Assembly (NCBI GenBank): GCA_003166955.1
Contig: PMUI01000090.1
Span: forward strand, 40,897-104,896
Length of the DNA stretch: 64,000 nt
From: Acidobacterium sp.
Lineage (GTDB): Bacteria > Acidobacteriota > Terriglobia > Terriglobales > Acidobacteriaceae
Reading direction: 5' to 3'
In this document: one piece after another, positions 43,488 through 52,524 of the stretch
Position numbering within the stretch: position 1 is the first letter of the stretch
Layout: the number at the start of each line of letters is the position of its first letter
Translations under genes and position numbers: made by a program
Notes under the pieces: model-generated
Database searches by the model: none
The model's input: only the letters and a program-made list of their open reading frames with translations
Told to the model about the DNA's origin: nothing

Positions 43488-44447
43488 ATGTCAGCTACCG
43501 CAGTCATCACTGAAGCCACTCAGGCAGCGTGGCCCGTGCCGCTGTCCCAAGCCCGCACCGTGGCCAGGCTGCATTCCGTCACCAAGCGCTACGGACAAAC
43601 AACGGCGCTCGACAAGTTCTCCCTCGAACTGCGAGCCGGCGAAGTGGTCGCACTGCTGGGTCCCAACGGCGCAGGCAAAACAACCGCCGTCCGCCTGCTG
43701 CTCGGGCTCATCTCCCCCAACTCCGGCAGCGTGCGCGTGCTCGGCCGCGATCCGCGCGATGCCGATGCCAGAACCCGCATCGGCGCCATGCTGCAGGTGA
43801 GCCGCGTGCCGGAGATGCTGCGGGTTCGCGAGCACATCGATCTGTTCCGCAGCTACTATCCCAATCCTCTCCCCGCTGCCGAGGTCATCCGCATCGCGAA
43901 GCTCGAGGGCATCGCCGATCAGATGTTCGGCAAGCTCTCCGGCGGTCAGAAGCAGCGAGTGCTGTTCGGCCTGGCTGTGTGCGGAAATCCCGATCTCGTC
44001 TTCCTTGACGAGCCGACCGTGGGCCTGGACATTGAATCGCGCCGCGCCCTGTGGGACGAGATCAGAGCGCTCTCCGCCGCGGGCAAGACCGTCCTGCTCA
44101 CCACGCACTACCTCGAAGAAGCCGACATGCTCGCCCATCGCATCGTCGTCATCAACAAAGGCCGCCTGCTTTGTGAAGGAACGCCGGCGGAGATCAAGCA
44201 CCGCGTCTCCGGCCGCCGCATTCGCTGTATCACGCAGCTCGATCCTGAGTTCCTCGCGTCGTTGCCCTCGGTCGCCGAGGTCCAGCTCGACCGCGAGGCC
44301 GTCGTCATCCTCGCCGAGCATCCGGAGCAGGTCGTCCGCGAAATGTTGCTGCGCGATGAGACCCTGCACGGGCTGGAGGTTTCTGCTGCGGCGCTCGAAG
44401 ACGCGTTCCTCGCGCTGACCAGCGATTCGCCCGAAACAAACGCGTAG
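43488..44447 (+). CDS. ABC transporter ATPase (DrrA-like)
   Basis: The 319-residue ATPase has Walker A GPNGAGKTT (about 58-66), signature LSGGQKQRVLFG (about 151-162), Walker B LVFLDEPTVGLDI and switch TTHYLEEADML. The C-terminal accessory domain (about 235-319) is typical of drug or lantibiotic-type exporters. It is followed 34 bases later by its permease and then by a two-component pair, a layout common for bacteriocin or membrane-stress-inducible exporters. Confidence 0.93.
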   Translation: MSATAVITEATQAAWPVPLSQARTVARLHSVTKRYGQTTALDKFSLELRAGEVVALLGPNGAGKTTAVRLLLGLISPNSGSVRVLGRDPRDADARTRIGAMLQVSRVPEMLRVREHIDLFRSYYPNPLPAAEVIRIAKLEGIADQMFGKLSGGQKQRVLFGLAVCGNPDLVFLDEPTVGLDIESRRALWDEIRALSAAGKTVLLTTHYLEEADMLAHRIVVINKGRLLCEGTPAEIKHRVSGRRIRCITQLDPEFLASLPSVAEVQLDREAVVILAEHPEQVVREMLLRDETLHGLEVSAAALEDAFLALTSDSPETNA

Positions 44448-44481
44448 GCCCCACCGCTTCAGCACAAAAGGAGAAAAGATC

Positions 44482-45270
44482 ATGGCTACGAATGCAATCG
44501 CTGTTTCAGCCCCCCGCCCGCTCAGCCTGGGCTACTACGCCCGCATCTTCCGCAAAGAAACGCACTACGAATTTGTGAAGATGTTGCGCACAAAAGCGTT
44601 TTCGCTGTCGGTCCTCGGCTTCCCCGTGATGTTCTACCTGCTCTTCGGCAGCTCGAATCGCCACAACATGTTCGCCCGCTACCTCATGCCCAGCTACAGC
44701 TGCATGGGCGTGGTCTCCGCCTGCCTCTTCGGCATTGGCATGGGCATCGCCATGGAGCGCGCGCAGGGCTGGCTGGAGGTGAAACAGGCCAGCCCCATGC
44801 CGCGCTTTGCCTATCTCACCGCCAAAATGATCAGTTGCGCCGCATTCGCGCTGGTCATCGTGGCTGCGCTGTTGACCCTGGGCATCACCCTGGGTGGTGT
44901 AACCCTGACCGCGGGCGAGGCCCTCAAACTGGCCGGCGTGGTTCTGGCCGGTTCGGTGCCGTTTACCGCCATGGGATTACTGGTGGCGCTGCTGGTTCCT
45001 GCCAATGCCGCCCCCGGCGTCATCAACCTCATCTACCTCCCCATGTCGTTCGCCTCTGGCTTCTGGATGCCCGTCCAGTATCTGCCCCATTGGCTCAAGG
45101 TGTTGACTCCGGCGCTGCCCACCTACCATCTGGCCCAGCTCGCCCTGCATATCTTTGGATACTCCCAGGGAGGCAGCATGTTGACCCACTGGGAAGCCCT
45201 GGCAGGATTTACCCTGTTGATGTTAGGCGCGGCATGGATCATCTTCACCCGCAGCGAGGCGAAGGCTTGA
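44482..45270 (+). CDS. ABC-2 type permease
   Basis: This 262-residue permease has six helices and the ABC-2 pattern: MLRTKAFSLSVLGFPVMFYL near 32-51, GIGMGIAMERAQGWLEVKQA near 84-103, and LIYLPMSFASGFWMPVQYLP near 184-203. GGAG lies 9-12 bases before the ATG. It pairs with the preceding ATPase. Its TGA overlaps the TTG start of the kinase gene, so exporter and sensor are translationally linked. Confidence 0.92.
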   Translation: MATNAIAVSAPRPLSLGYYARIFRKETHYEFVKMLRTKAFSLSVLGFPVMFYLLFGSSNRHNMFARYLMPSYSCMGVVSACLFGIGMGIAMERAQGWLEVKQASPMPRFAYLTAKMISCAAFALVIVAALLTLGITLGGVTLTAGEALKLAGVVLAGSVPFTAMGLLVALLVPANAAPGVINLIYLPMSFASGFWMPVQYLPHWLKVLTPALPTYHLAQLALHIFGYSQGGSMLTHWEALAGFTLLMLGAAWIIFTRSEAKA

Positions 45271-46490
45271 ATTCTCCGGACCAAAATTCGGTATTTAGGC
45301 ATTGCGAAGACACCACCGGTGCTGCGCAGTCCCTGATCGAGCAGATGGGAAACGCTGAGTTATCCCTTCGGGGAGGAACTCTCTTGCGCTCCGGCCAGGG
45401 CAAGAGCCTGTTCGGGACGCGCCGGCCGGGGAAAGCCAGATTCTTCGATTTCATCTGGCTGATCTATTCCGTTTTCTTTTTCATCCAGCCTATCGAAGAA
45501 CACAGCCGCACGAAGTGGATCGCACTTGCTGCCGCTTATCTGTGCTTCCTCGCCCTCTACTCGGGACTGATCTTCTCCAAATCGAAGCGGACCCAGTTTC
45601 TTTTGCTCGCCGGCATGGCGGCTCTCGGCGCGGCCTATTACCCCTTCAACGCCGGCGCTGCGGGCATGTTCATCTACGTCGCTGCGTTTGTGCCTTTCGT
45701 GAGTGAGTCCATCGCCGTCTGCGTCACGACGTTCGTGGCTGTCTCCGGCATCCTGATGGTCGAAGCCTGGCGTCTCCATGCGAACCCGTGGAACTGGGGC
45801 TTCAACATCTTCTTCACCATCGCCGTCGGATCCGGCAATCTGGTCGCTGCCCAGCGCATGCGCGCCAACAAGAAGCTCGACCTCGCCCATGAGCAGATCG
45901 CTCATCTGGCCAAACTCGCCGAGCGCGAGCGCATCGCGCGCGATCTCCACGACGTCCTCGGCCACACACTCTCAGTCGTGGTCCTCAAGTCGGAGCTGGC
46001 CGGCAAGCTCATGGATCGCGATCCCGGCCGAGCCCGCCACGAGATCGCAGAAGTCGAGCAAATCGCCCGCAAGGCGCTCACCGACGTCCGGGAGGCGATT
46101 CGCGGCTATCGCACCGAGGGGCTGGTGGCAGAAATCGTCCGCGCCCAAAAGACCCTGGACGCCGCTGGTGTAACCCTGGAGTGCCTCGCCAAGCCACCCC
46201 AGCTAGCCCCAGCCGAAGAAACCGTCCTCTCCCTGATCGTGCGCGAAGCTGTTACAAATATTGTCCGCCACGCCCAGGCCAGCCGCTGCCGTCTGGAATT
46301 TGCGGCCAATGGCACCGGCACTGCTCTGGTCGTCGAAGACGACGGCCGCGGCGGCATCCGCGAAGAGGGCAACGGCCTGCGCGGCATGCGCGAGCGCGTC
46401 GAGTCCATGGGCGGCCAATTTCGCATCGATTCGGCCCAGGGGACGCGCCTCCTCATTGAGATTCCCCCACAGACTGCCAGCCAGTCATGA
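45267..46490 (+). CDS. DesK-type sensor histidine kinase
   Basis: This 407-residue kinase has a polar N-terminal region of about 60 residues and then five or six membrane helices (60-195). The HisKA_3 phosphoacceptor helix follows with ERERIARDLHDVLGHTLSVV (His about 232), then an HATPase domain (REAVTNIVRHAQASR; GDGRGG-type box seen as DDGRGGI; GLRGMRERVESMGG). TTG 45267 overlaps the permease stop; ATG 45345 is a plausible alternative with 26 fewer residues. Such kinases sense membrane state or antibiotics and regulate the adjacent exporter. Confidence 0.85.
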   Translation: MNSPDQNSVFRHCEDTTGAAQSLIEQMGNAELSLRGGTLLRSGQGKSLFGTRRPGKARFFDFIWLIYSVFFFIQPIEEHSRTKWIALAAAYLCFLALYSGLIFSKSKRTQFLLLAGMAALGAAYYPFNAGAAGMFIYVAAFVPFVSESIAVCVTTFVAVSGILMVEAWRLHANPWNWGFNIFFTIAVGSGNLVAAQRMRANKKLDLAHEQIAHLAKLAERERIARDLHDVLGHTLSVVVLKSELAGKLMDRDPGRARHEIAEVEQIARKALTDVREAIRGYRTEGLVAEIVRAQKTLDAAGVTLECLAKPPQLAPAEETVLSLIVREAVTNIVRHAQASRCRLEFAANGTGTALVVEDDGRGGIREEGNGLRGMRERVESMGGQFRIDSAQGTRLLIEIPPQTASQS

Positions 46491-46513
46491 AGAAAATCCA
46501 GGTAAAGTCTTGA
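46487..46513 (+). promoter_or_regulatory. Mini-ORF coupling kinase stop to regulator start
   Basis: ATG at 46487 overlaps the kinase TGA (ATGA) and opens an eight-codon frame MKKIQVKS whose TGA (46511-46513) overlaps the TTG start of the response regulator. The same bases, TGAAGAAAATYCAGGT, recur at 46511-46526 as the real regulator start, so the mini-ORF is a duplicated copy of the regulator 5' end. The arrangement would pass ribosomes from kinase to regulator; that function is inferred. Confidence 0.55.
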
Positions 46514-47121
46514 AGAAAATTCAGGTCATCGTAGCCGAAGACCAGGCCATGGTCCTGGGGGCTCTGGCTGCGCTGCTTGAAACCGAGCCCGACATCGCCG
46601 TCTGCGCGCGGGCGGCCAACGGCCGGGAAGCCCTCACCGCTATCGGCAAGCTCAAGCCGGATGTCCTGGTTACGGACATTGAGATGCCCGAAATGACCGG
46701 CCTCACCCTGGCCGCCGAGGTCAGGGAGCGCTATCCGCAAACCCGCGTCATGATCCTCACCACCTTCGCCCGCCCCGGCTATCTGCGCCGCGCCCTCGAC
46801 GCCGGCGCCAAGGGCTATCTGCTCAAAGATCGGCCCTCCGCCGAGCTGGCCGACGCCGTTCGTCGCGTGCATCAGGGCCTCCGTGTCGTCGATCCCGACC
46901 TCGCGCTCGAGGCGTGGGACAGCGGCCCCGACCCGCTCACCGAGCGCGAGCGGCAAATTCTGTGGCGTGCCGGGGAAGGGAAGTCGAGCAGCGAAATCGC
47001 CGACGAACTCCACCTCTCCGAGGGCACCGTCAGGAACTACCTCTCCGAGGCCATCAGCAAACTCGGCGCCTCCAACCGCGTCGAGGCCGCCCGCCTCGCC
47101 CGCTCCCGGGGCTGGCTATAA
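46510..47121 (+). CDS. NarL/DesR-type response regulator
   Basis: This 203-residue regulator has a receiver domain with acidic pocket VAEDQ, phosphoacceptor Asp in LVTDIEMPEMTGL (about 54) and Lys in YLLKDRPSAEL. The LuxR-type helix-turn-helix follows (LTERERQILWRAGEGKSSSE, then LHLSEGTVRNYLSEAISKLG). The start is TTG 46510, because the nearest ATG lies within the first receiver strand-helix and would delete the acidic pocket. It is the fourth gene of the exporter/two-component operon and likely activates it. Confidence 0.87.
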   Translation: MKKIQVIVAEDQAMVLGALAALLETEPDIAVCARAANGREALTAIGKLKPDVLVTDIEMPEMTGLTLAAEVRERYPQTRVMILTTFARPGYLRRALDAGAKGYLLKDRPSAELADAVRRVHQGLRVVDPDLALEAWDSGPDPLTERERQILWRAGEGKSSSEIADELHLSEGTVRNYLSEAISKLGASNRVEAARLARSRGWL

Positions 47122-47306
47122 AGAATGGCTCTAAAGTAACCCCTCTCGACTCCGAAGGGGCGGTTCTTCATGCCTCTTTAGACCAATTCCTTAGTAATTT
47201 CCCGCCATGTTACAGTCGTCCATCATTCGCGGTACTTCGGCGCGAATTCGGAAATGTTCGGCTAAGCTCGCCTCTTCCGGCACCGATCTCTGCTCTGGGA
47301 GCAACC

Positions 47307-47702
47307 GTGGTTTCGGTCAACACAGATCGAGCGATCGGCACGGGGACGGCGACCGTTCTTGTCGTCGAAGACGACCGCGCCGTGCTCCTCCTCTTCACCA
47401 GGGTGCTCCAGGGCGCCGGGTACGACGTGATTGCCTGCGAGAACGGCACGCTCGGCCTCGAGGCAGCCCGGAATCAAATAGACAAAATTGACGCCGTAGT
47501 CACCGATGCGAGGATGCCCGGCATGCAGGGGTCGCGGTTGATCGCGCGCATTCGCGCCATGCGGCCTGAAATCCCCGCCATCCTGGTCAGTGGCAACATG
47601 GTCGACGCGGAGACCGATCGCAGTACGGTTTTCCTCGCCAAGCCTGTCTCGCCCGGAATTCTGACCCGCGAACTGCGGCGGCTCCTCTGCACCAGGATGT
47701 AG
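47307..47702 (+). CDS. Single-domain response regulator (CheY-like receiver)
   Basis: The 131-residue protein is a lone receiver: VLVVEDDRAVLLLF supplies the acidic pocket, the phosphoacceptor is in VVTDARMPGMQG (about 65), and VFLAKPVSP holds the conserved Lys near 115. No output domain is attached, so it acts through a partner. GTG 47307 has GGGAG five bases upstream; frames open further upstream run back into the preceding gene. It is separated from the DesR-type gene by 185 bases and may be independent. Confidence 0.8.
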   Translation: MVSVNTDRAIGTGTATVLVVEDDRAVLLLFTRVLQGAGYDVIACENGTLGLEAARNQIDKIDAVVTDARMPGMQGSRLIARIRAMRPEIPAILVSGNMVDAETDRSTVFLAKPVSPGILTRELRRLLCTRM

Positions 47703-47756
47703 AATCGTCAGTCCGGCCCTCATTTTTCTCCTCAGACCAGGGCCGCAGGATGACGG

Positions 47757-48872
47757 ATGATCATTGGCGTTCCGAAGGAAGTAAAGGACCACGAAAGCCG
47801 GGTCGGGATTACCCCTGCCGGCGTCAAATCCCTCAGCGAAGCCGGCCATAAAGTGCTCGTCGAAACCCGCGCCGGCGAGCTCTCCGCGTTAACCGACGAC
47901 GAATATCAGTTCGCCGGCGCAGAAATCGTCGGCTCGGCCCACAACGTCTGGGGCAACGCCGACCTCATCGTCAAGGTCAAGGAGCCGGTCGAGAGCGAGT
48001 ACGTCTTCTTCCGCGAAGGCCTCGTCCTGTTCACCTTCCTCCACCTCGCGCCCGTACCGGACCTCACCGAACGGCTCCTCCAGAAGAAAGTCATCGGCAT
48101 CGCCTACGAGACCATCCGCGATCGCGCCGGAACCCTCCCGCTCCTCACCCCCATGTCCGAAGTCGCCGGACGCATGGCGGTCCAGGTGGGCGCTGCCTAC
48201 CTCGAAAAAGAAAAGGGTGGCCGTGGCGTTCTCCTGGGCGGCGTGCCGGGAGTACCGCCAGCCAGCGTCTGCATCATCGGAGGCGGCATCGTCGGCACCA
48301 ATGCCGCGAAGATTGCCCTGGGAATGGGTGCGAAGGTCACCCTGGTCGACGTCAATCTGAACCGACTGCGCGAGCTGGACGACATTTTCAACGGCAGAAT
48401 CTTCACCCTGGCTTCGAATTCCTGGAACCTCACCCGCGCCGTCCAGGATGCGGACCTGGTCATCGGTGGCGTCCTGATTCCCGGAGCGGCCGCCCCCAAG
48501 ATTGTCACCCGCGAAATGGTGATGAAGATGAAGAAGGGCGCCGTGATCGTCGACGTCGCCATCGATCAGGGCGGCTGCGTCGAGACGGCGCGCCCCACCA
48601 CCCACAGCGATCCCGCCTACGAAGTGAATGGCGTGGTGCATTACTGCGTGACCAACATGCCCGCAGCGGTTCCGAATACCTCAACCCTGGCCCTCACCAA
48701 CGCCACCTTCCCCTACGTCCTGCGCCTCGCAAAGCAAGGCGCAAAGAAGGCGATCCTCGAAGACGACGGCATTCGCGACGGCGTCAACACATACGAAGGC
48801 ACGCTCACTTGCGAACCGGTAGCCGTCTCCCAGAAAAAGCCCTGGCGGCCCGTGCGCCAACTCCTGGCATAG
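47757..48872 (+). CDS. ald: Alanine dehydrogenase
   Basis: This 371-residue enzyme interconverts L-alanine and pyruvate with NAD and ammonia. Substrate-site residues lie in [11 protein letters not shown] (Arg15), LIVKVKEP (Lys near 75) and FTFLHLA (His near 96). The NAD fold is at [19 protein letters not shown] (about 175-193). [20 protein letters not shown] and [11 protein letters not shown] near 300 are also typical. The ATG at 47757 has AGGATG-type pairing upstream. It appears monocistronic. Confidence 0.96.
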   Translation: MIIGVPKEVKDHESRVGITPAGVKSLSEAGHKVLVETRAGELSALTDDEYQFAGAEIVGSAHNVWGNADLIVKVKEPVESEYVFFREGLVLFTFLHLAPVPDLTERLLQKKVIGIAYETIRDRAGTLPLLTPMSEVAGRMAVQVGAAYLEKEKGGRGVLLGGVPGVPPASVCIIGGGIVGTNAAKIALGMGAKVTLVDVNLNRLRELDDIFNGRIFTLASNSWNLTRAVQDADLVIGGVLIPGAAAPKIVTREMVMKMKKGAVIVDVAIDQGGCVETARPTTHSDPAYEVNGVVHYCVTNMPAAVPNTSTLALTNATFPYVLRLAKQGAKKAILEDDGIRDGVNTYEGTLTCEPVAVSQKKPWRPVRQLLA

Positions 48873-49315
48873 AGCAGGCCGGCACGACGACATGATCATG
48901 CTCATCCTCAAACTCGACCCCTGACGAGATGGGGGTCAGCCCCCTGGAAGTAGTTGATTCGAAGGGGGCGGCGGTTGGAAAACGGCGTGTATGTTAACTA
49001 TGTGATTAACCATAGAAACGCTTCGGACCCGCGAGAGCGGCGGAAGGATCGCAGTTACCTGGTAACTTGCCGCGTTCTTCAATGAAGTCCCGTGTGCGTT
49101 GAACAGCGTCCTGATTTAGCGACTCGGCAAGGGTGCTCTTCCTGACACGGCGTCCGGTAAAGGCAAGAGCGTTTTCGGGTACTAATCCGATAAAGATCTC
49201 CGAAACAACGCTGGATGAGCGCATTGGTCTGTTCTCGCCATTCGAGCGCGGCTATCAGCCCTGATTTCCATGACCCGGACGAGGGGCAACTATTGGCTCC
49301 ACCTTTGTGGCGCAT
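48873..49315. other. Intergenic region with no convincing gene
   Basis: These 443 bases lie between ald and the convergent TPR gene. A small GGGGGTCAGCCCCC inverted repeat at about 48929-48942 lacks a T run. A 72-codon leftward frame (49006-49224) has plausible composition but no recognisable family and no ribosome-binding site. G+C is lower here than in the genes around it, so the stretch may be a relic of a lost gene. Confidence 0.35.
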
Positions 49316-51262
49316 CTAGGGTGTCTGGCCAACCGACGCGAGCAGCGCCGGATAGCGCGGATCTCCTCTAAGGTCATCCACAACCGGATCGGACTTCATA
49401 TTATTTGTCCATACACAATGCTGGTTTTCTGCTTCCTCAATCGCAGCCACAGCCCGGTCATGGTCTCCCATCCTGAGATAGCTCAGGGCCAATTCGTAAA
49501 TGTGGCATCCATCTAGAGGATGTAATTTCAAAAACGCAATCTTCGCCGACTGATATCCGCGCCAGTCGCCCCGGTTGAAAGCAGCGCGCAGGGGCTCAAG
49601 GTTCTCTCTGGGAAAGTCTTCTCCGAGTTCTTTCAGGTCGGAGTCCATCGCATCGTTCATCCTTCCCATCTTTTCGTTGTCCCAGCTCACCCAGTTCTCT
49701 ACAAAGCCAGCTCGACCGGGCTCCATCTCTCGTGCACGTCCCAGGTAATACAGTGACTCCTGGTAGTGACGTGCGAAGTATAAGGCTGAGCCAAGATGCC
49801 GGTTGACGTAGAAGGAGAGGGGATCGAGCTCCAGGGCACGCCGCATGTGGCTTACTGCCTCCTCCGGACGCCCCATCGAGTCCAGGTAGATCGCATACTC
49901 CACTTCCGCAAGCGCGTAGTTCGGACTGAGCTGAACGGCGCGCACCACGTCGCGCCCTGCCGCCTCCCAATCCTGCACGTAAAACGTCTCGATATGCGCC
50001 CGGGCAGCGTATGCCTCGCCACTCTTCGGATCAAGTTCAATCGCCCGCTGAACGGCTCCCAGTGCCAGAGGCATCACTCTCTCTGTCGTCTTCTTATCTC
50101 CCAGGATGCCTTGCGTCGCCAATGCTTCCGAAAGCCCGGCGGATGCCGCTGCCCACTTGGGAGCCAGGCTCACTGCCTGCTGAAAATACTCTGCGCTCTT
50201 GTCTGCATCGCGAAGGTTCAGAAAGTAGAGCCCCCTTAGATACGCGTCGTATGCTGCCGGATCGATGCGCGCCCGCGTGGATTCCGCGCCCGGTACAAGC
50301 ATCACTTTTGCCTGCGACGCGATCTCGCCCGCAATCGTATCCTGCAGGGTCAGGACGTCACTGATCTGCTCTTCGAAGCTCCGGGCCCACAAATGCTTGT
50401 CTTCTCGCGTATCGATAAGCTGCGCGGTAATCCGCACCCGATTGCCTGAACGCACCACGGACCCCTCAACCAAGGCATCTACATCCAGCTCGCGGGCGAT
50501 TTGTCGTAAGGACTTTGTGCTGCCTTTGTCCCGCATCACTGAAGTGCGTGAGACCACGCGCAGATTTGGAATCTGCGCCAGCTCCGTGATCAGTTCATCG
50601 GTAATGCCATCGGCAAAGTAATCCTGACCCGGGTCACCCGACAGGTTCTGAAGCGGCAGTACCGCCAGTGAACGAATCGGCACGGCCACGTGCGATCTCT
50701 TCGAGATCAGCCACACTGCCACTGAGACCAGAGCCGCCGCCAGGCAGACCGCTGTAATCCAAAACTTCTTCCTGTCCCTCGGAGCGCGGTCCACCCGCGC
50801 AACATTGCCACGAAGCGATCCCGCCTCCGCCTCCGGAACTGCGCCCTTAGAGTCCGAAACTGGTTCAGCAGGAGGCCGTCGCGCTTCCACCATCGCCGGA
50901 GCCGCACCCACACCATGCGTTTCGCGAATGTCAAAGACCGCCGAGTAGCCGCCCTTCGGCATACCTATAAAGATGGGATCATCATTGCCCTCGGTGTGGT
51001 AGTACTCGCGCAGGCGGCCACGCAGCCGACCAGCCTCTACCCTCACCGTTGCGTCGATCGCCGGATCGTAATCCTCATCCCGCCCCAGCACATCGACTGC
51101 AATCACATATTCCTTGGGAGCATTGCCTCGAAGAGAATTCTCGACTGCATAGCGCAGAAACGCCTGACTGCGTTGTGCCAGATGGAAAGTTTTCGAGCGA
51201 AGAATACGATCGAGTTGCTCTTCGATCTCGCGGGACCCGGGCTTGGCCGACGCCTCATTCAT
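49316..51262 (-). CDS. Membrane-anchored TolB-like/TPR protein
   Basis: The 648-residue protein has an N-terminal soluble domain (about 8-110: RSKTFHLAQRSQAFLRYAVE, DATVRVEAGRLRGRLREYY) that is frequent at the head of acidobacterial TPR proteins and may bind DNA or partners. A transmembrane helix (WITAVCLAAALVSVAVWLI, about 170) follows. Next is a FlgO/TolB N-terminal-like domain (IRSLAVLPLQNLSGDPGQDY, ADGITDELITELAQI, VDALVEGSVVRSGNRVRI), then about six TPRs to the end. It resembles CadC-like membrane regulators in layout; a regulatory role is inferred. Confidence 0.8.
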   Translation of the reverse strand: MNEASAKPGSREIEEQLDRILRSKTFHLAQRSQAFLRYAVENSLRGNAPKEYVIAVDVLGRDEDYDPAIDATVRVEAGRLRGRLREYYHTEGNDDPIFIGMPKGGYSAVFDIRETHGVGAAPAMVEARRPPAEPVSDSKGAVPEAEAGSLRGNVARVDRAPRDRKKFWITAVCLAAALVSVAVWLISKRSHVAVPIRSLAVLPLQNLSGDPGQDYFADGITDELITELAQIPNLRVVSRTSVMRDKGSTKSLRQIARELDVDALVEGSVVRSGNRVRITAQLIDTREDKHLWARSFEEQISDVLTLQDTIAGEIASQAKVMLVPGAESTRARIDPAAYDAYLRGLYFLNLRDADKSAEYFQQAVSLAPKWAAASAGLSEALATQGILGDKKTTERVMPLALGAVQRAIELDPKSGEAYAARAHIETFYVQDWEAAGRDVVRAVQLSPNYALAEVEYAIYLDSMGRPEEAVSHMRRALELDPLSFYVNRHLGSALYFARHYQESLYYLGRAREMEPGRAGFVENWVSWDNEKMGRMNDAMDSDLKELGEDFPRENLEPLRAAFNRGDWRGYQSAKIAFLKLHPLDGCHIYELALSYLRMGDHDRAVAAIEEAENQHCVWTNNMKSDPVVDDLRGDPRYPALLASVGQTP

Positions 51263-51396
51263 CTCGGAGATTCCCGTAAAGCCTTGATTCGACTTGCCGA
51301 AACAACGTAACTTACGGCGAGAAACTTCACTTCGCGTCCGCCGACGTTCAGTCTACCTTCTGGATGGCATGAGCCGGTCCAAAAAAGAGGGAGGGC

Positions 51397-52524
51397 ATGG
51401 TGAAATTCAGATCGATTGCTCCGGTAGTCGCGGTTGCATGCGTCGCAGGCTTGCTTCAGAATCCATCGCACGCACAGTTGTCGTCGAACGTCACGGTCGT
51501 TGCTTCTGGTCTCGAGGGTCCCCGCGGTCTCAGATTCGGCCCCGACGGGTATCTTTACGTGGCCGAGGCTGGGACCGCAGGGACTACCTCGACCGTCGGC
51601 CAGTGCACGCAGGTTATACCGCCCATCGGTCCGTACTTCAGCGGCAACACTTCACGAATCTCGCGGATCGATCACTCGGGCAACCGCGTCACCGTCGCCT
51701 CCGGCCTTCCGTCTTCGCAAAATGCTGTAGGCGACATCCAGGGCGTCAATGACCTGGCCTTTCTCGACGGTGAACTCTACGCCGTGCTGGCGGGCGCCGG
51801 CTGCTCGCACGCCAACGCATCGGTGCCCAACGCCGTCCTCCGGGTCAACACGAAAACCGGGTCCTGGAAGATCGTCGCCAACCTCAGCCAGTTCCTCCAG
51901 GCGCACCACGCAATGTACGAGAACCCCGCGGATTTTGAGCCGGACGGCGTCTTCTACAGCCTTATCGCCCACCGCGACCGCCTCTACACCGTCGAGCCAA
52001 ACCACGGACAGGTCTTCTCCGTAGGGACCTCGGGCGACATTCGCGAGGAGATCGACGTCTCCCTGGCTGAAGCGCACATTGTCCCAACCTCCATTGCCGC
52101 GAAAGACGGCGACTTCTTTGTCGGCAATCTCGGACTTTTTCCAATCACTCCAAACTCCTCAAAGATCCTCACACTCTCAAGTGAGTGCCCCACCCGCTTC
52201 GAAATCCCCGGCCTTAGCTGTGATTGGGATTGGCACAAGCTGAATGTCGTGGGCTCGAGGGCCGGTTTTACGACCGTCGTCGCCGTCGACTTCGGGCCTG
52301 ACGGCTTGCTCTACGCGCTGGAACTCTCTCCTGCAGCAGGCTTCCCCACTCCCGGCGCTGGAAAAGTAGTGCGGCTCAATAGCAAGGGAGAAATCGAGGA
52401 TGTAGCCACCGGCCTCTCGGTTCCAACCGGTATGACTTTCGGTCCTGACGGCTACCTCTACGTGTCGAACTTCGGCGCAGCCCCCCCGGGAGCCGGCCAG
52501 ATCGTTCGCATCGCCGTGCCTTAA
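51397..52524 (+). CDS. Secreted ScyD/ScyE-family beta-propeller protein
   Basis: The 375-residue product has a signal peptide (IAPVVAVACVAGLLQNPSHA) and NHL/SMP30-like blades: GLEGPRGLRFGPDGYLYVAE at the start and VPTGMTFGPDGYLYVSNFG at the end, which close the propeller. The pattern matches the ScyD/ScyE family named after cyanobacterial scytonemin clusters; most homologues are outside such clusters and of unknown function. No scytonemin genes are nearby. It is divergent from the TolB/TPR gene. Confidence 0.82.
   Translation: MVKFRSIAPVVAVACVAGLLQNPSHAQLSSNVTVVASGLEGPRGLRFGPDGYLYVAEAGTAGTTSTVGQCTQVIPPIGPYFSGNTSRISRIDHSGNRVTVASGLPSSQNAVGDIQGVNDLAFLDGELYAVLAGAGCSHANASVPNAVLRVNTKTGSWKIVANLSQFLQAHHAMYENPADFEPDGVFYSLIAHRDRLYTVEPNHGQVFSVGTSGDIREEIDVSLAEAHIVPTSIAAKDGDFFVGNLGLFPITPNSSKILTLSSECPTRFEIPGLSCDWDWHKLNVVGSRAGFTTVVAVDFGPDGLLYALELSPAAGFPTPGAGKVVRLNSKGEIEDVATGLSVPTGMTFGPDGYLYVSNFGAAPPGAGQIVRIAVP

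Noticed and set aside
49006-49224. A 72-codon leftward ORF in the ald-TPR gap
   Set aside because: No ribosome-binding site, no recognisable family and no neighbours to support it; kept only as part of the intergenic note.
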